Source: Hepsetus odoe
Taxonomy: Eukaryota; Chordata; Actinopteri; Characiformes; Hepsetidae
Assembly: GCA_017165825.1 (NCBI GenBank)
Contig: CM029393.1
Coordinates: 7,558,638-7,622,637, forward strand
Reading direction: 5' to 3'
DNA: 64,000 nucleotides
Both the position numbers and the translations under genes were made by a program. Shown piece by piece: positions 19,782 to 30,996 of the stretch (the first letter of the stretch is position 1; each line of letters opens with the position of its first letter). The notes under the pieces are model-generated. The model searched no databases. It was not told the origin of the DNA and was given only the letters and a program-made list of their open reading frames with translations.

Positions 19782-20092
19782 TGTAACGGTGGCGGGGTGT
19801 AGGGAGGACGCCAATGCTGAGCCAGGAGTTCGCAACGTAACTTTATTAACTATATTTACAAAACAAAACAAAACAAAGGACTGCAGTTCCTAACCAAAAT
19901 CAAGGAACTGCAGCCCAAACCAAACCACCACAGAGTGTAGGCTAAGCCTAACAAATGAGCCGCGCTCTGTTCTGACTCATCGGGGCTTAAATAGTCAGCC
20001 CCAATGAAACACACCTGTGCCTTCATTAGCTCAGGTGTGTTCAGTCAGAACAGAGCGCCCTCTATCGTGCACAAAACACCTCATCCGTGACA
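19782..20092 (-). repeat. 5' LTR (311 bp)
   Basis: TG...CA ends. On the element strand a TATA-like TATTTAAG is at 19993-19986. The candidate transcript start is about 30 nt further on, at 19963, where GCGGCTCATT begins. AATAAA is at 19847-19842. By this reading U3 is about 129 nt. Confidence 0.95.
19986..19993 (-). promoter_or_regulatory. TATA-like box of the 5' LTR
   Basis: TATTTAAG on the minus strand inside the 16-bp inverted repeat. It lies about 30 nt before the proposed transcript start. Confidence 0.55.
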
Positions 20093-20097
20093 CCTCC
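20093..20097. repeat. Target-site duplication, right (CCTCC)
   Basis: Same five bases as 16377-16381, directly after the LTR. Confidence 0.9.
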
Positions 20098-20229
20098 AAT
20101 GGAGCAAGAGTCTTCCAGAGCCAAGCTCTGCATTAAAAACCTTCCCCAAGCATGTCTGAGTATCAAACTTTACTTAAGCAATTGAGAATTACAGAGCTAA
20201 TGGTACAAGGAGTAAATCCTTTGTGTTTT

Positions 20230-20870
20230 TTGTGCAGCGATTATGTCGTCGCTTAGTGCTGCATCTTTTATGGCTTTCAAATGCAAATTCTTCAATGGTC
20301 CCAGCTATTGCAATGCACACATCTGCTCCGAAATAAAGTGGAATCGTGAGTCAAGTCGTTATTACCGAAATAAATGCAAGATGTCAATTAAAATACATTG
20401 CATTTCAATGTTAGCAGAAGCTGTAAAAACAAATGGCACAAATACAAGCTATAAAACCATTATCAGATGTTCTTCTAAAAGCATTTGTGTCTTGCTCAAA
20501 TATTAAACCTTTGTCTTACGAGGAATTAACCAAGGACATCAATCCATTTCATGGCAGCCTAACATCACCTGTGCAAAAATGCATCCCCGACAAGCGCTCA
20601 TTCATCATTGTTATTCCCTCATTCACGATGACAATCAAACATTTGTGGCAAGAAGATGCTGATGAAGAACATTTGTTACCCTGATTAATATTGCATTTGT
20701 TCCTCAATGCCTCGCATCACACACCCCGAAGTTTCCTAGCCTAATGTCCTTCTGGGTAATAAAACACATGCATAGCAATGCAGCATCTAAATAGCATCAG
20801 CCGTGAAGATGAATGACGATCCAAGCACTTTTATGTAATAAATGCACGCCATTATCTTGTGCCAGGCCGA
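20230..20870. other. Repeat-poor block, possible conserved non-coding element
   Basis: No recognised repeats. It includes an octamer-like ATGCAAAT (20280-20287) and several ATTA-type sites. Two plus-strand frames lack protein features. The idea of conservation is inference from texture only. Confidence 0.3.
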
Positions 20871-21133
20871 AAAAATAAACTGACAGTTCATATCAAAAGT
20901 GGGGGCTTAGCATCTCTACCACTCAGGGTACCACTTTTAGAGTCAAAGAAAAGATGAAATGAAGTTGTGCTGCATCAGATTTAAGCACCGTCAATCACGG
21001 CCGCCTCTCTTTCACGCGCCTGTTGAAATCGCTTGATCTTGGCCACACACTGAAGAAAGGTCCAGCATACTAATAGGCCAAAGTGGCAACCTGTTTAGAA
21101 GCAATGCAATATTTCAGCTAAAAACTTTAACAT

Positions 21134-21350
21134 CTGTCCATTACGTTATCTGAGCTAGTCATCCTTACCAGGGTCTCCGATCCCTGTTGGGCAAAAGGCA
21201 GAGAAACCACTGCAGGTCAGACACAGAGTTACACATAGTTCATAGCATCACCAGCTCACCTGACATCCATGTCTCTTGAATATGAGAAGAAAACCCAGGA
21301 TGACCCAGCTGGAAATCAAACCCAGATCAGGCAACCACTCCACCAACAAG
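21134..21350 (-). repeat. LINE 3'-tail relic (L2-like)
   Basis: CATCCTTACCAGGGTCTCC, GTTCATAGCATCACC and GGAAATCAAACCCAG are shared with the relics at 7125 and 57627. Confidence 0.5.
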
Positions 21351-21522
21351 ACGTTTTATTAATAAATTCAACTAATTTCAGCAAGTTCCACTGAAATTAT
21401 GCAGATAATCTCAGAAGTAAAGCACAATTTTAGTAGATTTTTATAGATTCACCTCCTCTAAAGAGCCACGCCACTGCATATTTTAACAATTCTGCATCAG
21501 ATGTCATATTCTAATGCCAAAA

Positions 21523-21752
21523 TTGGGGCACTGGTAGCCTTGTGGTTAGGGAGTTGGCCTCAGGATCGAAGGGTTCAAATCCCAAACCAGTAGGTTGCCC
21601 AGAGGTACCCATGATCGAGGTACTGTCACCATCACTTCTCCCCAGGCACTTTACTAAACCCCTGCTGCCCAGTGTGTGTGTCAGTAAAAAGCAGAGGTTT
21701 CATGTTATCTTCGTTGTGTCTCCAAATGACTAATAGTCACTTTCACTTTCAT
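21523..21752 (+). mobile_element. SINE (family A), full length
   Basis: Head GGGGCACTGGTAGCCTTGTGG, B box GGGTTCAAATCCC, body and AGTCACTTTCACTTTC tail present. Confidence 0.88.
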
Positions 21753-22527
21753 TTAGTATCACAGTTCACACAAAAAATACACCAAAAATGTGAAAACATT
21801 TAAACCTTGCCATGAAACTCTGCATGTACTGAAAAAGGAGCGATCCTTTCCAAAAGGTATTTTCTAATAGTAACTGAAAAGCATAAAATAGCCTTGTGTT
21901 CAACGCTCCGACAGTTTTCTAAACTGTTATTGGAGCAAACTCAAACTCTTTTGGCCCAAATTTCACAAAGAGGGGGTTTAAAAGCATCTTCTTTGACTTT
22001 AATCCCATCATATACTGTCATATTTACACATCCACCAATACTTACATCCTCTAAAATTTAAAATCTTTAATATTTTATTGCAAACTGATCAAGCTAAAAC
22101 ACTCACTCGCGTCAAATCAGTTCAGAAAAGTTAGATGTCTCTAAACTTTTGATGAGCGATGCACATTCTGCGAATGAATGTTAATGTACTGGCTGTGTAA
22201 TATACTGTTACTACACAGAGTCTGTAATTCCCCCGCATCAGCAAGCGCCTGCCTTTGGGGCTCATCCTTGGAGTCTTTATAAATAAGGCAACACTCAAAG
22301 AGCTGCCTGTGAAATAAGCAAGCAGCTTAAGATGCTGAAAAAAAGGGCTGCAGTTCGAATACATCACAGAATAAAAAATCGAATACTAAATGTGTTAAAT
22401 AAAAAACTCAAAATAGAATAGAATTCAAATTATTTACAGGCAAACAGGGATGTATTTTACAAATAGAGACACAGATCTGTAGTTCCTTCTATATTAATAA
22501 TGCCATTTGAATAATGTCCTTAAAAAA
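21753..22527. other. Intergenic, nothing recognised
   Basis: AT-rich, no gene or repeat recognised. Confidence 0.35.
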
Positions 22528-22589
22528 ATGAATAATATCATTATTATTAAGAATTATTAAGAAAAACACACAAATGCATATATATATAT

Positions 22590-22632
<43 letters not shown>

Positions 22633-22690
22633 TGTATATGCATATGTGTGTTTTTCTTAATAATTCTTAAAAATAATGACATTATTCATT
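22528..22690. repeat. Palindrome centred on a GATA microsatellite
   Basis: The left arm (22528-22585) and right arm (22631-22690) are reverse complements over about 58 bp with a few changes (AATGAATAATATCATTATT / AATAATGACATTATTCATT). Between them is (TAGA)n at 22592-22630. Confidence 0.9.
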
Positions 22691-22703
22691 TTTCATTGAA
22701 ATT

Positions 22704-23220
22704 GACTTCCAGAATGCTCCACATTCCTCAGCAGATGTGTAACGTCTACATCATAAGTTGTAAAAGTTTCATCACCGTCGAGAGCAGAGGGGTTGGATTA
22801 CAGCAGGTCTAAAAAGGGTGAGTCTATAAAGCTACAGGAGTCTGCATAATGCAGAGGGCAATGTTTAAAGGGATAAAAAATCAAATTCCTACCCAACACT
22901 TCACATGTAGCTGATCGACCCAGACATGTTTGGGCCTAAAGTTCGCTTCGGTTTTGCACTGGAGCTACGAGTAGCACCTACTGGCCTACAAGGTGCAACT
23001 TCTCAGGTTTTGGAAAATGAAGTCATGACGGGGTCCAACAAATTCTTCAGACTTAGATTTGGTCCTGGGTCTCTAGTCCCAGAGGTTTCTCATTTCTAGT
23101 CTCAAAAATCAGCGCTTGGTCTTATTCCTTCTTCAGGATCACATTCTCCTACTGTTCTCTGAGCATTAAACTAGAGAGATCTGTTGTCTCAATACTTATG
23201 GGCAATGTGGCTACCTCATT
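22704..23220. other. Intergenic, nothing recognised
   Basis: No gene or repeat recognised. Confidence 0.35.
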
Positions 23221-23396
23221 GGGCAGCGGTGGCCCAGTGGTTAGGGAGATTGTGGGTTCAAACCCATTACCAGTAGGTTGCCCTGAGGTGCCCTTGCGCG
23301 ATGTACCGTCCCCATCACTGCTCCCCGGGCGCTTTCATAGCTGCCCACTGCTGCACCGTGTGTTTGTGCATGGGTTAAATGCAGAAGTCCAATTTT
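23221..23396 (+). mobile_element. SINE (family A) with internal deletion, first of a tandem pair
   Basis: Head GGGCAGCGGTGGCCCAGTGG joins directly to GGGAGATTGTGGGTTCAAACC, so about 25 nt between the boxes are missing. The copy stops at CCAATTTTT just before the next head. Confidence 0.85.
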
Positions 23397-23399
23397 TTA

Positions 23400-23643
23400 G
23401 GGGCGGTGGTGGTCTAATGGTTAGGAGTTGCCCCGGATCGGAAGGTCGTGGGTTCAATTCCCTCACCATTAGGGTGCCCTGAGGTACGCTTGAGCAAGGT
23501 ACCATCCCTGTCATTGCTCCCCGGGCGCTTTCAATAGCTGCCCCCTGCTGCACGTGTGTGTGTGGGTGAAACGCAGAGGTTGAATTTCGTTGTGTTGTGC
23601 TGTGCTGCGTTTCACAATGACAAGGGTAGTCACTTTCACTTTA
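23400..23643 (+). mobile_element. SINE (family A), second of a tandem pair
   Basis: Head GGGGCGGTGGTGGTCTAATGG, B box GGGTTCAATTCC, body and tail GTCACTTTCACTTTAC. It starts 3 nt after the first copy, in the same orientation. Confidence 0.88.
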
Positions 23644-24660
23644 CACACAGACTGGTGCATACTGAGTCCACAAAGAAGTTTAGCTCCAACCATTCACACA
23701 GAAGTGATAAAAAGCATCGCAGCCAATCATTTGCAGAACATTCTCTAAATGCACAAGAAAATCCTTACTATTGATTCAAAGTAAAGGTTAGAAATCATCA
23801 TGTAATGTTAAATGATGAATATCTGGTACAAAAACCATGTGGACCGGAGTGAAAATGAGCAAAAAAGAAGAACACATATAGAAAATATAGAAGTTCATTT
23901 ATCTCACTTACTGTGAGTGCCTAATTTGGAGCTATTAACAGAAAACGTGCTATTATTTTAAAGCTATAAAATATACATGGCCAGAAATGAAGATTTAATT
24001 GAATTTTTAATCATGAATTTGTATGCTGTGGTAAAAGGAAAACATCATTTTTTACAGTCTCATGGCTGGGGAAAAAAACCCTGTGCCCAGATCCTTGTCC
24101 TCTTGAACAGAATTGAAAAAATGGAGTGTGCTGGTGGTGAGTATTGTCCGGCCGAGTAGACGGCGTGATGGGGTTGGAGGAATTAATGTGACTATAAGGA
24201 TGGGTTATGGTGACTAATTCATTGCTGCAATTGACTACAGCATGACCGGCCCATCGCTGGCTCTCTTGCTGGGGAGCGAGCTCATGCATGCTAATGTGGG
24301 GATTTGAGGAACGGCCTCGGTCTGCATGGCTGGAATAACTCAGCGCCTCTCTCCATGACTGTAGCTGCACAAACCCTTAATGACGAGGCAGCAGGGTTAA
24401 TATCTTAGCTCGGCTGCTGTTGGTATCTCTCCGCATTGCTTTAACTCTCTTGGCGCAGGCTCATCAGAAGCAAAGCTCTATGGTTGCGCTCTACAGCTTG
24501 AGGCAGAAACTCTCAGAGTGGCCTAGCTGACCCCTGTCCTTTGCCAAAAGTGCCTACGATGGGTATCTAACCATGATCCATTAGATGAAGGTGGTCTGCT
24601 TTGCTGAATCATGTTAATCAGGTGGGCGGCTATGTGTGTGTGCTTTGCTTACCCGGGAAA
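23644..24660. other. Intergenic; repeat-poor block at 24240-24560
   Basis: The right part (CAACCCTTAATG, GCTCGGCTGCTGTTGG) has the look of conserved non-coding DNA but no direct evidence. No gene was seen. Confidence 0.3.
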
Positions 24661-24663
24661 TAG

Positions 24664-24860
24664 ATGATATCAGGATGGATGAAGGCAAGTTTGGATGCAA
24701 CGGTCTGTTCTGGGCAACGTTCAACTGGGAAGCCTTGGGGACTGGGACCAGTTACTTTGCTGCGTGTCACCTACCCAAATGCTGTGGCAGAAAAATACAC
24801 CCCTTCATGCCAAAGGTATTCCCTAATGGCAGTGGCTTCTGTAGAAGTTTTTACATAACT
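24664..24860 (+). pseudogene. Tc1-like transposase fragment
   Basis: It encodes GLFWATFNWEALGTGTSYF and HPFMPKVFPNGSGF. These match the block before the second catalytic aspartate in a Tc1-like DDE transposase as I recall it (LWAMFCWETLG; HPFMATVFPDGSG). The second catalytic segment is lost and frames drift, so it is dead. The same family occurs at 56050. Confidence 0.65.
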
Positions 24861-24958
24861 CTGGACAAAGTAGGGGTTTACAACTTTAGATAGATAGATA
24901 GACAGCTATCACGATGCTAGTTTACTGTCCTTGTCTCATAACTACTGTCCCTAATATT

Positions 24959-25187
24959 AGGGCAGCGGTGGCCTAGGGGTTAAAGAGTTGGCCCCAAGAT
25001 CAGATGGTTCAAATCCCAGACCAGTAGGTTGCTTTGAGCAAGGTACCGTCCCCATCACTGCTCCCTGGGCACATTCAATAGCTGCCCCATACTGTACAGT
25101 GTGTATGGGTAAAATGCAGAGGTGTGATTTCGTTGTGGTGTGATGTGCTGTGTACTCACAATCACAACAATAGTCACTTTCACTTAC
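24959..25187 (+). mobile_element. SINE (family A), near full length
   Basis: Head GGGCAGCGGTGGCCTAGGGG and B box GGTTCAAATCCC are present. The GAGGTACCCT segment is deleted. The tail is AGTCACTTTCACTT. Confidence 0.88.
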
Positions 25188-25871
25188 ATTACAACTACTG
25201 TATATCTAACCAATCACGATTGTGACAAATGGCCAAATCATCACAGGTTTGCCTTTGATTGGCTGAGTTTTAGGTAATAAACCCACTTTACATTTTTGGT
25301 CTACTGCTATGTGGTTTTGACCCTGTATAGCGTGATGTCATCTAGAAAAATGGACAGAAGTCTAGACAAAGATGGGCTCCCTGTTGCTGCAGCTTTTGCT
25401 TGCCTTTTTTTTTTTACGTGAAATTCCATTTTTGGCCAAATTACTGCTTTGGTGAATTAAGGAACAAGCCTTCGCTTTCATGTGACAGACTGTGCAGTTG
25501 CATGTATCACAGAACTGCCGCTGGATGACATGAGCTTGCTAATTAACCTCACAAACGATTGGGCTCTCATTTCGGGAGCCTTACAAGACAATGTGAGACA
25601 GATGACGAGAGCACAATGGCTTGCCTTTTTGTGCTGGACTAATTAGGCTGCACATTAGGCCGGCAGGCCTGGAGATAAAGCCTCACCCTGTGGATTGTGA
25701 AGGGTTAGGAATCGAGCTGAGCAACCTTTTGGATGCTTGTGGTGTATTTACATGACACGTGATAATCAGAGATGTGTTTATTAATGGTAGAGGAAGGATG
25801 CTAGGTGCAGTGATTAAAGGCAAAGCAGTGCCAAATGCTGTAAATGGAAACTGTAGCAGATGTAGCCGTCC
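25188..25871. other. Intergenic; repeat-poor block at 25430-25700
   Basis: 25430-25700 has TTGCTAATTAACC and GACTAATTAGGC homeodomain-type sites in repeat-free sequence. It is a candidate conserved element, unproven. Confidence 0.3.
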
Positions 25872-26000
25872 CAGTTTCTTCCCGTCCTCGGCATCTTCCT
25901 GTTTGACACCAACTGGTGGCGTGTCCTCTCTCACCACATCCATCAACCTTTTCTTTGTTTTGCCTCTTTTCCTCTTTTCTGGCAGCTCAACATGCTTTTC
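25872..26000 (-). pseudogene. RTE-like LINE C-terminus fragment
   Basis: The minus strand encodes LMDVVREDTPPVGVKQEDAE, the same C-terminal region as 6193-6441. It is truncated and abuts a SINE. Confidence 0.65.
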
Positions 26001-26029
26001 CCAATATAACGAAAGAAATGACAGAAAAA

Positions 26030-26274
26030 CCGGTGTCCTAGTGGTTCGGGAGTCGGCCACAGGATCAAAGATTGGGGGTTCAAACCCCTTACCAGTAGGT
26101 TGCCCTGAGGTACCCTTGAGCAAGGTACCGTCCCTGTCACTGCTCCCCGGGCGCTTTCACAGCTGCCCACTGCTGCACGGTGTTTGCATGGGTTAAATGC
26201 AGAGGTCCAATTTCGTTGTGGTTCACTGTGTGCTGTGACCTCGCAATGACAAGAATAGTCACTTTCACTTTCAT
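26030..26274 (+). mobile_element. SINE (family A), full length
   Basis: A good copy. It runs from GGTGTCCTAGTGGTTCGGG, with B box GGTTCAAACCCC and body CCCTGAGGTACCCTTGAG, to AGTCACTTTCACTTTC. Confidence 0.9.
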
Positions 26275-26301
26275 TCAGCCTTGAAAGCTTTAATTTGAGA
26301 T

Positions 26302-26372
26302 TCAAGCTGTTTATTTGTCACAGTTGTGCAAGTACAACTTGCAGTGAAATGTAATCACTCTGCCTGAAAAAT
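26302..26372 (+). repeat. Fragment related to the 1641 repeat
   Basis: TTTATTTGTCACAGTTGTGC and GCAGTGAAATG resemble the opening of the repeat at 1641. Confidence 0.4.
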
Positions 26373-26679
26373 GGCTTTGAAAAAAAAAAAACAATACTAG
26401 TTCTAGAATAAAGGAATAAAATAAAATTGTCTAAAATATACTAAAAGAGCAGCATAATGAGCAGAATATCGGATGGTCTTCCATAATTATTGATAATATA
26501 ACCTTGATTTCTTGATTTTTTTTCCCCCTTATTTGCTTCATGTGTAAAACTTTGCACACACGATGCCTCGACTCACATTTTACTTGCTTCACACTCGGCT
26601 TTGTTCAAGATGATTAAATAATATGAAAACGAGACCTGTGGGCCGCTTGTATGTAGAGCTGTATGTTGAAAAGATGCGG

Positions 26680-27190
26680 AATTGAGGATGGAAGAAGAGG
26701 CGATGGGAGGCAAGAAAAGAGTGGCGGTCAGAACGGCTGCCACTTCTGCAGTGATTAAACAGCCTAATGGTTCGCTTCCAAATAATTACTTAAATTTAGG
26801 AGGAAGTATTTTTCGTTTAATGGAGAAACTAATTGTTTCTTCACAGCTAATCCTCCATCCCGGCAAACTTAATAGTGCATGTCATAACAATACTGAATTC
26901 AAATACTGCTTGTCAGGAGAACTCTATTGGATCCACTTGGTCAGCCACAAACATGCCTGACCATATCCCTGCTCCAATTATAATCACACTCCGGCCAATT
27001 TTCTGGGTCTCAAGGAAAAACGGTGTCTGCGGGCCAATTCCGGGCACGGTTAAGATGACAATTAAGTCCTATTACGCGGGACCTCCTATCAATGCCAATT
27101 CAAATGAGTTCTTCAGCACACAGTCTAGACGAGGAAGTTAATTTCACCCTGAGTAGAGTGGGCTAATTTGTGACAGCTTCATATTTCGCT
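26680..27190. other. Repeat-poor block, possible conserved non-coding element
   Basis: About 500 bp free of repeats. Two overlapping plus-strand frames (92 and 88 aa) have no domain. Regular spacing of AT-rich cores (GGAGAAACTAATTG) fits an enhancer, but this is inference. Confidence 0.3.
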
Positions 27191-27639
27191 TTGCTGTGAA
27201 AAAGGGAGATTTTTTTTTTTTTTTAATGAATGCTGTATCAGAATGTCATGCTCCGGTGAATGTAATTTAAATACAGAGCACAGAATGGTGACACTCATGA
27301 CTCAACCTTTCCAATAAGTGGCTTTTTGGGTCAGCCTTTCAGCCTGCAGAAAAGTCAACAGTTGCGACTCATGGTTTTGCTGGAGTGTACTCTAAATTGA
27401 TGTGGAAAATGTCATTTTTGTTGATGTTCTAGAAACAAGTAAGAGCTGTGGGATATATGAGGCCCAACGGTCTGAGACCCTGAGAGGAAATGCATTTATT
27501 TTGCATTATTTTCTAGCCGCCTGGTCGCTCAACATGTGGATATCAGTGGAAGAAAATGTTAACTGTGTTCTTGCACAGCCTGAGCACGTTTAAAACCTCC
27601 CTGAACAAAAATATAATATTTTCATTTATATAAATAGAA
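27191..27639. other. Intergenic, nothing recognised
   Basis: Poly(T) at 27211-27224. No gene was seen. Confidence 0.35.
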
Positions 27640-27960
27640 GGATGGATGGATGCCAGGGTTGATGGACATATGGCTGGATGGCTGGATGGATGGATGGCTG
27701 GACAGGACAGATTGGTACCAGGATTGATGGATGAATGGATTGGTACCAGGATTGATGGATGGATGGAGGGAAGGATGGATGGATGGATGGATGGATTGGT
27801 ACCAAGATTGATGGATGGATGGATGCCAGGGTTAATGGACATATGAATGGACAGATTGATGGATGGATAAATTGGTACCAGGGTTGATGAATGGATGGGT
27901 GGATGGATGAATGGATAGATAGACGGATGGATGGATGGGTGGATGGCTGGATGGATGGAA
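27640..27960. repeat. GGAT satellite with longer-period units
   Basis: (GGAT)n broken by repeated GATTGGTACCAGG segments (27709, 27738, 27797, 27870), so a longer unit is layered on the tetramer. Pro/Ser/His-rich frames here are spurious. Confidence 0.92.
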
Positions 27961-29477
27961 AAAGAAACAGGCGGAGTGAGGTGTGGAGGTACTGCTAAGG
28001 TGCTGTTTTAATTCTATTATAATAACAAAACTGTTACTATACGGATAATACTGTGTAATAAAACACAACGTTGATTCTCATTACTTGTGTGAATATTGTA
28101 GCACTTGGCCACCGCTGCCCTTTGAAATCTGTGAAGAAGCCCAACTCATTAGCAGCTACAGCTAAATCAGTAAGAAAAGAGAGAAGCACTTCGGCCTGGG
28201 ACCCAGCAGACCGGCCCGCCTCGGCGTCGTGACGTTATAGTAAATTTGATGAGTCTGGGTCATCTCTTCATAGTTTCACTGCAGAGTCGACAGTCCTGAG
28301 GAGCAGTCGTGCTTTTCTTTGGAGACTTTTTTCAAAATGTGTGTATGCTTCATGATGAGATAAAGCCCATCAATACTGCAAAAAGCCACAACAAGCATTT
28401 CTTTATCGAACATGATAGAAAGGCCAAGAGATGGTACAATAAAATAGGAAAAAGAGTTTCCTTCTCCCAGAGCTGGGCATGTTATTATAATGATAAATGA
28501 CATTGTGATAAGTCTCTGCTTATTTTTTTGAGCCCAGGTACATTCAGTATAAAATGCATTCAGTTTTTGATGGTGATTTGGGCATCACTGCCTCTTTTCT
28601 ATTTATGTCAGGAAAATGAATATTACAAAATAATGATCACCCCTATATCTGCTTTGATTCATTTCCTTCATACGGTATGGGGTCACTTATGAATGGTCGC
28701 AGACGTTCTGTTGGTAGCGGTCAGGGTAACGTCTCTCATCTCATCCCAAAGTCCATCTGACTTCTACACGGCACTAACAAGCTAATAAGCCCTTAATTTC
28801 CCTAAAGGCCATGCCTTGCCACCCTGCCTCATTAGAATGGGCTCTGTTACTGCTGACACACTGCAGCTCGTACGCCGATAAGTGGGCTGTTCGAGCTTTA
28901 GATTCATTAACAAAGGCTGAAACTTCAGATTTCTGTCTTCAGGAAAGCCACTGTTGATCTTCTCTAAAACTGACAAAATTTGGAGAAACTCAGGCTTCCA
29001 GCGACTGTTTCTTCAGAATCCACCGAGTATGCTGTGGCCCGGTTGCGGGTGCAGCTGGATTGATACTGAACGTGGAGTTGTGGTGTTTGAACTCTTAGAG
29101 CACCCACAGGCAAATAAAGATGCATGAATCTCCACGGGAAAGTAAAAAAAAAAGTATTAAGAGGTTTCGTCGAAGGCTTTACCAACTTTAGTTTTTTTTT
29201 TGTCTTACAACATCAATTAATGTCAATATTAGGTTTAAAATGTATAAATGTTACCACTAGAGGGATTTTATAATATTGTTGCAGAAAATGAACAGCTGTA
29301 ACTGTGCCTTTTGAAGTTGTTCAGAGTTTAGTGTGTGTGTGTCAATGTGATCAGTTGATTTAATGATTAAAATAATCAGTTCAATTAAAGAATTTTAAGA
29401 TTTGCATCTATTTTATATTACATTAAAATAGCAAATATTTCAGAATATTTCCTAATTTTGCTCATTTTGGACTATAC
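27961..29477. other. Intergenic, nothing firm recognised
   Basis: A 20-bp SINE head remnant (GGCCACCGCTGCCC) lies near 28109. 28680-28960 is repeat-poor and might be conserved. No exon was identified. Confidence 0.35.
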
Positions 29478-29730
29478 AGAGGGCAGAGGTGACTAATGTC
29501 CCATAATAGAAAGTCATGGGTTCGAGTCCCGAACCTATAGGTTACCGTGAGGTTCCCTGGAGCAAGGTACTGTCCCCATCACTGCACCCCAGGTGCTGGA
29601 GAAAGCTGCCCCTTGCTGCACAGTGTTTGTGGGTTAATTGCAGAGGTTGCATTTCGCTGTGACTCACTTTGTGCTGTGTTTCACGGTGACAAAATAGTCA
29701 CTTTCACTTCACTTTCACTTGTCTTTGGGC
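29478..29730 (+). mobile_element. SINE (family A), full length, head diverged
   Basis: Head GGGCAGAGGTGACTAATG, B box GGGTTCGAGTCCC, body GTGAGGTTCCCTGGAGC, tail GTCACTTTCACTTCAC. Confidence 0.85.
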
Positions 29731-30996
29731 GCTGGGGTCTCTGAAATGTAACAGGCTCGTGGAAAACCTCTTTTTGTTTTTCCTTTCAGTGAAAAAGAGA
29801 TGTTGCATGTTTGGTGATTAAAAGACGTCACAAAGACTTAAATCCAACAAAAAGGATCAAATGCAGCCAAAATGCAGGATTTGGGTCTTTTAAGCCTAAA
29901 AAGTGAGATTTAAGCCAAAGAAAAAGCATCATTGTGCTGTGCTGAGATTTCGGCCTGTAGATGTAATCTCTTCGAGCTGATGCTGCAGAGTTTTAGATCT
30001 ACAGAAAGTTACTGACTTGCCAAGTTTGGTCCAAGTTGTTTGAGTTTAGCATACATGAGCTCTCTCGTTCCCAGAGTGAGGTTTCACATGAAGCTGGGCG
30101 ATTTGTGAAGTCTATTAGAGAGAAAAGTCAAGCGATGCATCATTCCTCCAAGGACTGAGATCTTTTTTTGGTCTCTGCAGTGCCTCTGCAGTGCCGCTTG
30201 GGTCTGCAGATTACAAAGGAGTGGAACCATCTGAACCATCGTTTTTTTTGGGGGGGGGGCTTCAAAATCCCTCTTTTTTCAAATGAGGAGCATCTTTTTA
30301 AATCCTCATTGCTATGCAGAAGGCCCATCTTGCAGATTTGTACATATGCAGGCGTTGGTAAAATGCATTGCCTTCCAACAAATAAAAGATCTGGGATAAA
30401 ACGAAAATAGGTCATTTCAGCACAAGAGAGGGACGGAGAGTTAAAATAAATATATTGTTGAAAAAATGAAAAAGCAGACCTTTTGTGTACAACGGCGGGA
30501 GAAGTCAGTCAGTGCGGCTTTTCTCTGCAGGCCATTTCAGCTTCGCAAATTAGGCTGCTGGAGTCAGGGACTCCAGTACAGGACTCGGAACGAGCTTCAC
30601 ATGCCACTACAGTCGCTTCATCCCTGCAGTTCTTCAAGGTCTGGGTTCACAAGCTACTCAGACAGCCAGTGGAAGCGTCTTACCAAACCAAAAGACAAAC
30701 ACAGGACTTCCTTTTCACATGACATCATCATTGTCACACGATGGAGGACTGCCCAGACAGAACAAGGCCTTCTTCCACAGCCTCTCACGTTCTCCCAGGG
30801 TTGTTTCACTAAAAAGCTGCATAGTTGGAACTGGATGCATTAACTGATGCTGTCGAGCAGAATCCCAGCAGAGGAACAAGACAAAGCTCAGAGGAGGAGA
30901 TGGTGGATTGATGCTGTTAGACACGTCCCTGTCTCTGGGGAGAGAATAAAAGAACGGACCTCAGCTCTTCACCTTGACGCGTCTCCTGACTGAAAA
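29731..30996. other. Intergenic, nothing recognised
   Basis: A G-run at 30251-30259. A 125-residue plus-strand frame (30466-30843) has no domain and no splice or promoter support, so it is not called a gene. Confidence 0.35.

Larger units (their letters stand above)
16382..20092 (-). mobile_element. Non-autonomous LTR retrotransposon carrying ASPM-like coding sequence
   Basis: A 3711-bp element in minus orientation: 5' LTR 20092-19782, internal region 19781-16711, 3' LTR 16710-16382. The LTRs read TGTCACGG...GTTACA on the element strand, with TG...CA ends and a 5-bp CCTCC target duplication. The internal region holds two long overlapping frames (374 and 643 aa). I find no reverse transcriptase YxDD block, integrase HHCC/DDE pattern or protease, so it would need enzymes from another element. 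A G-rich tract lies before the 3' LTR, and a 10-nt self-complementarity suggests self-priming. The 5' part of the internal region is very GC-rich (18960-19790), while the IQ/coiled-coil part has host-like composition. The LTRs are almost identical, so the insertion is recent. The grouping with Ty3/Gypsy (Tf1/sushi-like) elements is inference from LTR and tract layout only. Confidence 0.92.

Noticed and set aside
17174..19802. Many plus-strand frames of 70-175 aa across the LTR element
   Set aside because: They are shadows of ORF1 and ORF2. Their composition follows the complementary codons, and they have no domain.
27543..28068. Pro/Ser/His/Ile repeat frames
   Set aside because: They are produced by the GGAT satellite.
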